A DNA stretch of 26,614 bases from JAIOIW01 sp050304175 (GTDB taxonomy: Bacteria; Pseudomonadota; Alphaproteobacteria; Rhizobiales; Rhizobiaceae). Every line of letters begins with the position of its first letter. Position 1 is the first letter of the stretch. Under the pieces are notes generated by a model. The model had not been told where the DNA came from. It saw only the letters and a list, made by a program, of their open reading frames with translations, and did no database searches. Location of the stretch: positions 1-26,614 of the forward strand of contig JBNLDE010000141.1 of the NCBI GenBank assembly GCA_050304175.1. The letters run 5' to 3'. Positions 21,891 through 26,614 of this stretch are shown in pieces. Both the position numbers and the translations under genes were made by a program.

Positions 21891-23365
21891 GCACCGCCTG
21901 CCAGGATCGAAAGCTGGCGCACATTGTCGGCGCCGTCATGGTCGGTCAGCGTGGTGGGATATTCGCGCGTAAAACAGGCATCGCAGAACTGCGGCGCGTC
22001 GTTGTCGCGCGCCGCCTCGCCGACCGCCCGGTACAGCCCGTCGATGGTCAGGAACCCGAGCGAATCCACGCGGATGAAATCGGCCATGTCCTTGATCGAC
22101 ATGCGCGAGGCGAGCAGCTTGGCGGTCTCCGGCGTGTCGACGCCGTAGAAGCAGGAAGCCTGGGTTGGCGGCGAAGCGATGCGCATGTGCACTTCCTTCG
22201 CGCCGGCGTCGCGCACCAACTGCACGATCTTCTGGCTGGTGGTGCCGCGCACGATGGAATCGTCGACCAGCACGACGCGCTTGCCCTCGATCATCCGCCG
22301 GTTGGCATTGTGCTTCAGCTTCACGCCCATGTGGCGGATCGCGTCGCCCGGCTGGATGAAGGTTCGCCCGACATAATGGTTGCGGATGATGCCGAGTTCG
22401 AACGGGATGTTGGAGGCCTGTGCAAAGCCGATCGCAGCCGGCGTACCGGAATCGGGAACCGGCACGACGATGTCGGCCTCGACGGGGTCTTCGCGGGCAA
22501 GTTCCTCGCCGATCGCCTTGCGGATCGCGTAGACATTGCGGCCTTCGACGGTCGAATCCGGGCGGGCGAAGTAGACATATTCGAAAATGCAGAACCGCGA
22601 GCGTTGCGGCTCGAACGGAAAGAAGCTCTCGATCCCCTTGTTCGTGATCACCACCATCTCGCCGGGATCGAGGTCGCGCACGTAGCGGGCGCCGATGATG
22701 TCCAGCGCGCAGGTCTCCGAAGCCAGGATGTAGGCGCCGTCGAGATCGCCCAGGACCAGCGGGCGGATGCCGAGCGGATCGCGGCAGCCAACCATCTTTT
22801 TCGACGACAGCGCAACCAGCGCGAACGCGCCTTCGAGCTGGCGCACGGCGTCGATGAAACGGGCGTTGAACCCCTTTTCCTTGCTCAGCGCCACCAGGTG
22901 CAGGAGCGTCTCGGTGTCCGACGTCGAGGTAAAGATCGCGCCCTGCTTCTGCAACTGCCGCTGCACGGTCATGGCGTTGGTGATGTTGCCGTTGTGCGCT
23001 ACCGCGAAGCCGCCGTCGGAGAGTTCGGCGAAGAGCGGCTGCACGTTGCGCAGGCCCGAGCCGCCGGTGGTCGAGTAGCGTGTGTGGCCGATGGCGCGAT
23101 CGCCCTCGAGCCGGTCGATGACCGATTGCTTGGTGAAGCGGTCGCCGATCAGGCCGATATGGCGTTCGACATGAAACCGGTTGCCGTCGAAGGAAACGAT
23201 ACCGGCCGCTTCCTGGCCGCGGTGCTGCAGGGCATGCAGGCCGAGTGTCACGATCGCGGCGGCGTCCTGCCGGCCGTAGATGCCGAAAACGCCGCACTCG
23301 TCGTGAAACGCATCGCCCTCATGGTCGAAATCGTCGCTGTCCAGGTTTCGTTTTGGGTCATCCAT
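21887..23365 (-). CDS. purF: Amidophosphoribosyltransferase
   Basis: Catalyses the first step of purine synthesis: PRPP plus glutamine to 5-phosphoribosylamine. The 492-residue proenzyme begins at 23365. C24 (in 'HDECGVFGIYG') is the expected N-terminal nucleophile after removal of a 23-residue propeptide. The glutaminase half shows 'HRGQEAAGI', 'GHTRYSTTG' and 'AHNGNI'. The PRPP-binding loop 'LVDDSIVRGTTS' lies in the C-terminal half. Cysteines in 'CFYGVDTP' and 'CDACFTREYPT' near the end fit the Fe4S4-bearing Bacillus-type enzyme rather than the E. coli type. A longer frame to 23425 has no support. It follows cvpA, as in many bacteria. Confidence 0.95.
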   Translation of the reverse strand: MDDPKRNLDSDDFDHEGDAFHDECGVFGIYGRQDAAAIVTLGLHALQHRGQEAAGIVSFDGNRFHVERHIGLIGDRFTKQSVIDRLEGDRAIGHTRYSTTGGSGLRNVQPLFAELSDGGFAVAHNGNITNAMTVQRQLQKQGAIFTSTSDTETLLHLVALSKEKGFNARFIDAVRQLEGAFALVALSSKKMVGCRDPLGIRPLVLGDLDGAYILASETCALDIIGARYVRDLDPGEMVVITNKGIESFFPFEPQRSRFCIFEYVYFARPDSTVEGRNVYAIRKAIGEELAREDPVEADIVVPVPDSGTPAAIGFAQASNIPFELGIIRNHYVGRTFIQPGDAIRHMGVKLKHNANRRMIEGKRVVLVDDSIVRGTTSQKIVQLVRDAGAKEVHMRIASPPTQASCFYGVDTPETAKLLASRMSIKDMADFIRVDSLGFLTIDGLYRAVGEAARDNDAPQFCDACFTREYPTTLTDHDGADNVRQLSILAGGA

Positions 23366-23452
23366 GGCCAAATACCCCGTTTGCCGCTGTTCGAAACCGC
23401 ATTGTTCGCGACCCCGCAACGGCACTATGCCACTTCGTTTTCTACGCGTTCG

Positions 23453-24010
23453 TCACCCGTTGGTCTGTGTGTCGGCGGGCGCTTCTTCGTTCTCGTCGGT
23501 GTCCGGCTTCAGCTTCTTGAGAATCGAGTTTTCCGGATCGTCCGGCAGCAAATTCTGCAGCTTCATGCCAACGCTGTCGAGCAGCGGACGCGACTTTGCC
23601 TGGGCGACCCAGGTCGGCTGGTTGTTGGCCACCAGCCAGTTGAAGAACAGCAGTCCGACCGCCACGACCAGAATGCCGCGCGCCGCGCCATAGACGAAGC
23701 CGAGCGTGCGGTCGAGCGCGCCGACCCGCGAGTCGATGATGAAGTCGGCGATCTTCATCGTGATGACCGTAACCACGATCAGCGCGACGAAGAAAATGAT
23801 CGCCGCGGCACCGGCCTGGGCGACCTTTTCATTGTCGATATAGGGGCGCAGTACCGGTGTCAGCATCGGATAGAAGAAATAGGCCGTAGCGCCAGCCGCG
23901 ACCCAGGACGCGATCGACAACACTTCGCGGGAGAAGCCGCGGACCATCGCCAGTATCGCGGAAACCAGGGTAAAAAGGATCAGGATGCCGTCGAGAATTG
24001 TGATGGGCAT
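23453..24010 (-). CDS. cvpA: CvpA-family membrane protein
   Basis: A 185-residue inner-membrane protein with four hydrophobic segments: near residues 5-22, 28-50, 65-85 and 100-125. It carries the family landmarks 'GFSREVLSIASWVAAG' after the first helix and 'DRTLGFVYGAARG' before the last. E. coli CvpA was found as needed for colicin V production. Its real role is unclear, with links to envelope stress and purine supply. The last ~40 residues are polar and acidic. Direct linkage to purF (87-nt gap) repeats the E. coli and rhizobial arrangement. The start 24010 is 33 nt after the radA stop. Confidence 0.93.
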   Translation of the reverse strand: MPITILDGILILFTLVSAILAMVRGFSREVLSIASWVAAGATAYFFYPMLTPVLRPYIDNEKVAQAGAAAIIFFVALIVVTVITMKIADFIIDSRVGALDRTLGFVYGAARGILVVAVGLLFFNWLVANNQPTWVAQAKSRPLLDSVGMKLQNLLPDDPENSILKKLKPDTDENEEAPADTQTNG

Positions 24011-24043
24011 AATGTTCGCGTCCGTCTGGCGGTCTGCCGCCTG

Positions 24044-25453
24044 TTACCGGTCTTGCTCGCCGTCCGTCAGGATCTTGCCGCCCGCGATGCGCGCGACCAG
24101 ATCCATCAGTGTGCTCAACTGGAAGCCGGTGATCCCGGCCCCCTTGGCGGGTTCTTCGCTCCCCGCCGGATAAACTGCCTGCCGGAACCCGAGTTTCTCG
24201 GCCTCCTTCAGTCGCTGGGCGGCGTGGCCGACAGGCCGTACCGCGCCCGAGAGGCTGATTTCGCCGAAATAGACGCAATCGGCGGGAAGGGCAAGTCCGG
24301 CGAGCGACGAAACCAGCGCCGCCGACACGGCCAGGTCGGCCGCCGGTTCGCCGATCCGGTACCCGCCGGCCACGTTCAGGTAGACGTCATTCTGGCTGAA
24401 ACGCACCCCGCAATGGGCTTCCAGCACAGCGAGCACCATCGACAGCCGGCTGGAATCCCACCCGACGACCGCGCGGCGCGGCGTGCCGAGCGGGGAGGGC
24501 GCGACAAGCGCCTGGATTTCCACAAGAACCGGCCGCGTTCCCTCCATCCCGGCGAACACCGCCGCGCCGGGCGCCGCCGCGCTGCGTTCGCCCAGGAACA
24601 GTTCGGACGGGTTTGCAACCTCCGACAATCCGGCATCGCCCATGGCGAAGACGCCGATCTCGTCAGTTGCGCCGAAGCGGTTCTTGACCGTGCGCAGGAT
24701 GCGGTAATGGTGTCCGCCTTCGCCCTCGAAATACAGAACCGCGTCGACCATGTGCTCGACCACCCGCGGCCCGGCGATCTGGCCGTCCTTGGTCACGTGG
24801 CCGACCAGCACGATCGCCGCGCCCGTCGATTTCGCGTAGCGGATCATCTGCTGGGCAGCGGTGCGCACCTGGGTCACCGTGCCGGGCGCCGATTCCGCGA
24901 GATCGCTCCACAGCGTCTGGATCGAATCGAGGATCACCAGATCGGGCCGGGTTCCGTCGGCGAGCGTCGCCAGGATGTCCTCGACATTGGTTTCGGCGGC
25001 CAGTTCGACCGCGCTGTCGGCAACCGCGAGGCGCTGGGCGCGCAGGCGTATCTGCGCCACCGCTTCCTCGCCCGAGACATAGACGACGCGATTACCGCGC
25101 TTGGCAAGCGCGGCTGCCGCCTGCATCAGCAGCGTCGACTTGCCGATACCCGGATCGCCGCCGACCAGCAGGGCCGAGCCGCGCACGAAGCCGCCGCCCG
25201 TCACCCGGTCGAGCTCGCTGATCCCGGTTGCTATCCGTGGCGCGTCCTCGATCTCGCCCGACAGCGTGGTCAGCGCCACCGGCCGGCCCTTACGCGCCGA
25301 GCGCGTCGTCGCGGGCCCGCCGCCGATGCCGCCGCCGCTCGTGCCTTCCTCGATGATCGTGTTCCATTCGCCGCACGCGTCGCACCGGCCGGCCCAGCGC
25401 GAATGCACGGAGCCGCAATTGGTGCAGATGAACTGGACGCGGGGCTTGGCCAC
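24044..25453 (-). CDS. radA: DNA repair protein RadA (Sms)
   Basis: A 469-residue ATPase that promotes branch migration during recombination. It has a C4 zinc finger at C10-x2-C13 and C24-x2-C27, Walker A at 99-108 (GGDPGIGKST), the RadA-specific K-N-R-F-G at 258-262, and a C-terminal Lon-protease-like domain with 'NVAGGYRI' and 'DLAVSAALVSSLAG'. The start is read as GTG at 25453 because it gives the family's standard opening M-A-K-P-R-V-Q-F-x-C. This GTG overlaps the alr stop by one base (TAGTG). The frame is open to a TTG at 25489, which would overlap alr by 37 nt. There is no strong ribosome-binding sequence for the GTG, so translation may depend on alr. Confidence 0.94.
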   Translation of the reverse strand: MAKPRVQFICTNCGSVHSRWAGRCDACGEWNTIIEEGTSGGGIGGGPATTRSARKGRPVALTTLSGEIEDAPRIATGISELDRVTGGGFVRGSALLVGGDPGIGKSTLLMQAAAALAKRGNRVVYVSGEEAVAQIRLRAQRLAVADSAVELAAETNVEDILATLADGTRPDLVILDSIQTLWSDLAESAPGTVTQVRTAAQQMIRYAKSTGAAIVLVGHVTKDGQIAGPRVVEHMVDAVLYFEGEGGHHYRILRTVKNRFGATDEIGVFAMGDAGLSEVANPSELFLGERSAAAPGAAVFAGMEGTRPVLVEIQALVAPSPLGTPRRAVVGWDSSRLSMVLAVLEAHCGVRFSQNDVYLNVAGGYRIGEPAADLAVSAALVSSLAGLALPADCVYFGEISLSGAVRPVGHAAQRLKEAEKLGFRQAVYPAGSEEPAKGAGITGFQLSTLMDLVARIAGGKILTDGEQDR

Positions 25454-26610
25454 TAGAGAGGTCCCGTGGAATCGACGTAGCGCCGCCAATAGCGCGATCC
25501 GAGGCTGGTCAGCAATTCGTAGCCGATGGTTCCGGCCGCTTTGGCTGCGCTATCCAATGAAATATTGGGACCGAACAGTTCGATCCAGTCGCCTTCGGCG
25601 ACCGCGCCGTCCGGAACGTCGGTGATGTCGAACAGGGTCAGGTCCATCGTCACCCGGCCGAGCACCTGCACTTCGTGCCCCGCGACGAAGCCCTTGCCGC
25701 CGCTGGCGACCGACTGCCGCAACGGCACGCCGGCGCCCGACGACGCGCGATGGTAGCCATCGGCATAGCCGGTGGCGACGACGGCGATCCGGGTGTCCCG
25801 CTCAAGCGTTGCGGCCGCGCCATAGCTCGCCGTTTCCTGCGCGCGGGCCGTGCGGATCTGCACAATTCGGGTATTTGCCGTCACCACGGTTTGCATCGGA
25901 TTGGCCACGCCGTCGACCGCGCCGCCGCCGTAAAGCGCAATGCCGGGGCGGGTGACATCGCCGCAGAACTCTTGCCCCAGAAATATGCCGGCAGAATTGG
26001 CCAGGCTTGAATCGACGCCCGAGAAAGCGCGGCGAACCTGTTGAAACGACTCCAATTGTTGCCGGTTCTTCGGGTGGGCCGGCGTGTCGGCGCAGGCGAG
26101 GTGGCTCATCACCAAGATCGGCGTCAGCGCGAAATCGCTGCCGTTTCGCGCGGCAAACGCCAGCGCTTCGTCGACTGTCAATCCCAGCCGGTTCATCCCA
26201 GTGTCGACATGGATCGCGCAGGGTCGGCGCGATCCGCGCTGTTGGCAGAACCGGGCCCAGATGTCGATCTGCGCAGGTGAATTGAGCACGGGAATGAGGC
26301 CCGCCTCCGCCAGCACCACTGCCGAGGCCTCGTCGAACACGCCGCTCATCACGAAGATTTCGGCGTCGGCCAGCAGGTGGCGCAGCTCCAGGCCCTCGCT
26401 GGGCAGGGCGACGAAAAACCGGTGGCAGCCGGCTGCAGCCAGCGCGGGGCCGGCATGCGCGATGCCGATCCCGTAGGCATCGGCCTTGACCACCGCCGCC
26501 GTCAGCGCGCCGGACGACACCTTGTCGAGGGCGCGCCAGTTCTTGACGATGGCGCCGAGGTCGACCGTCAGACGGCCGTTGAGATCGCGGGGTTGGGCCG
26601 GGACGGACAT
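25453..26610 (-). CDS. alr: Alanine racemase
   Basis: A 385-residue PLP enzyme that converts L- to D-alanine for peptidoglycan. The PLP lysine is K42 ('VVKADAYGIG'), and the second catalytic base is Y263 ('ASYGAAATL'), matching Lys39/Tyr265 of the Geobacillus enzyme. Other landmarks are 'HVDTGMNRLG', 'SHLACADTP', 'RPGIALYG' and 'GRVTMDLTLFD'. The N-terminal barrel and C-terminal beta domain are both complete. The ATG at 26610 is 4 nt from the window edge, so the ribosome-binding site is not visible, and a slightly longer start cannot be excluded. The length is normal for the family (about 360-390). The stop overlaps the radA GTG. In related genomes dnaB often lies just upstream, outside this window. 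Confidence 0.95.
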   Translation of the reverse strand: MSVPAQPRDLNGRLTVDLGAIVKNWRALDKVSSGALTAAVVKADAYGIGIAHAGPALAAAGCHRFFVALPSEGLELRHLLADAEIFVMSGVFDEASAVVLAEAGLIPVLNSPAQIDIWARFCQQRGSRRPCAIHVDTGMNRLGLTVDEALAFAARNGSDFALTPILVMSHLACADTPAHPKNRQQLESFQQVRRAFSGVDSSLANSAGIFLGQEFCGDVTRPGIALYGGGAVDGVANPMQTVVTANTRIVQIRTARAQETASYGAAATLERDTRIAVVATGYADGYHRASSGAGVPLRQSVASGGKGFVAGHEVQVLGRVTMDLTLFDITDVPDGAVAEGDWIELFGPNISLDSAAKAAGTIGYELLTSLGSRYWRRYVDSTGPL

Positions 26611-26614
26611 GATT

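Noticed and set aside
21881..25456. An open frame of 1191 codons on the plus strand, antisense to purF, cvpA and radA
   Set aside because: It runs antisense to three well-recognised genes in a GC-rich genome, where long shadow frames are common. Its composition is Arg/Asp/Gly/His-rich with no domain.
1..26614. CRISPR arrays, defence islands, prophage or insertion elements
   Set aside because: No regularly spaced repeats, transposases, integrases, terminal repeats or tRNA-adjacent attachment sites were seen; nearly all genes are recognisable core-type functions.

Overview
The window reads as a GC-rich alphaproteobacterial chromosome segment, most like the Hyphomicrobiales (Mesorhizobium/Phyllobacteriaceae-type rhizobia and relatives). 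This is judged from recognised gene content and order: alr-radA-cvpA-purF-SDR, short-form psd followed by pssA, a cysS-led operon, an Atm1-type exporter, and Irr-type (ICE-like) inverted repeats in front of an iron ABC operon. No similarity search was run. No rRNA, tRNA, CRISPR array, insertion sequence, phage gene or obvious foreign island was seen. The sequence is mostly core-like, with a small accessory pocket near the left end.

Layout, left to right. (1) 1-883, plus strand: the C-terminal end of an SRAP/YedK-type protein, then a LysE/ArgO-type exporter. (2) 934-2096, minus strand: a secreted cysteine-rich protein made of two tandem repeats, then two very small genes whose C-terminal halves resemble each other. 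(3) 2425-6996, plus strand: a tightly coupled operon, cysS - GFA - GFA - 38-aa membrane microprotein - VOC/glyoxalase-like - citramalate synthase. Four of its junctions are ATGA stop/start overlaps. (4) 7119-8666: rarD-like permease converging on a LOG-family phosphoribohydrolase. (5) 8784-10493: a membrane-anchored protein with two beta-sandwich-like modules and a C-terminal LysM. (6) 10565-12864: a cysteine-cluster ArsR repressor and an Atm1-type ABC exporter, behind a perfect 15-bp inverted repeat that covers the likely core promoter and the annotated start codon. (7) 16747-12931, minus strand: the ferric-iron ABC importer fbpABC, preceded by two tandem 7-3-7 ICE-like boxes. (8) 17204-20996: psd and pssA (phosphatidylethanolamine synthesis) converging on an Aas-like acyltransferase/acyl-ACP synthetase fusion. 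(9) 21144-26610, minus strand: alr, radA, cvpA, purF and a short-chain dehydrogenase, closely packed.

How the parts fit together. The iron importer and the Atm1 exporter lie side by side, convergently transcribed, each with its own apparent metal-responsive control: Irr-like boxes for import, ArsR for export. The psd/pssA/Aas-like group puts PE synthesis beside a possible lysophospholipid re-acylation enzyme. The cysS operon mixes aminoacylation, two zinc-thiol GFA proteins, a VOC protein and threonine-independent isoleucine synthesis.

There is no clear new multi-gene defence or biosynthetic system here. The observations most worth following are the 38-aa microprotein, the ArsR operator/start overlap with its five-cysteine cluster, the paired ICE-like boxes, the 12-cysteine duplicated secreted protein, and the pair of tiny related genes.
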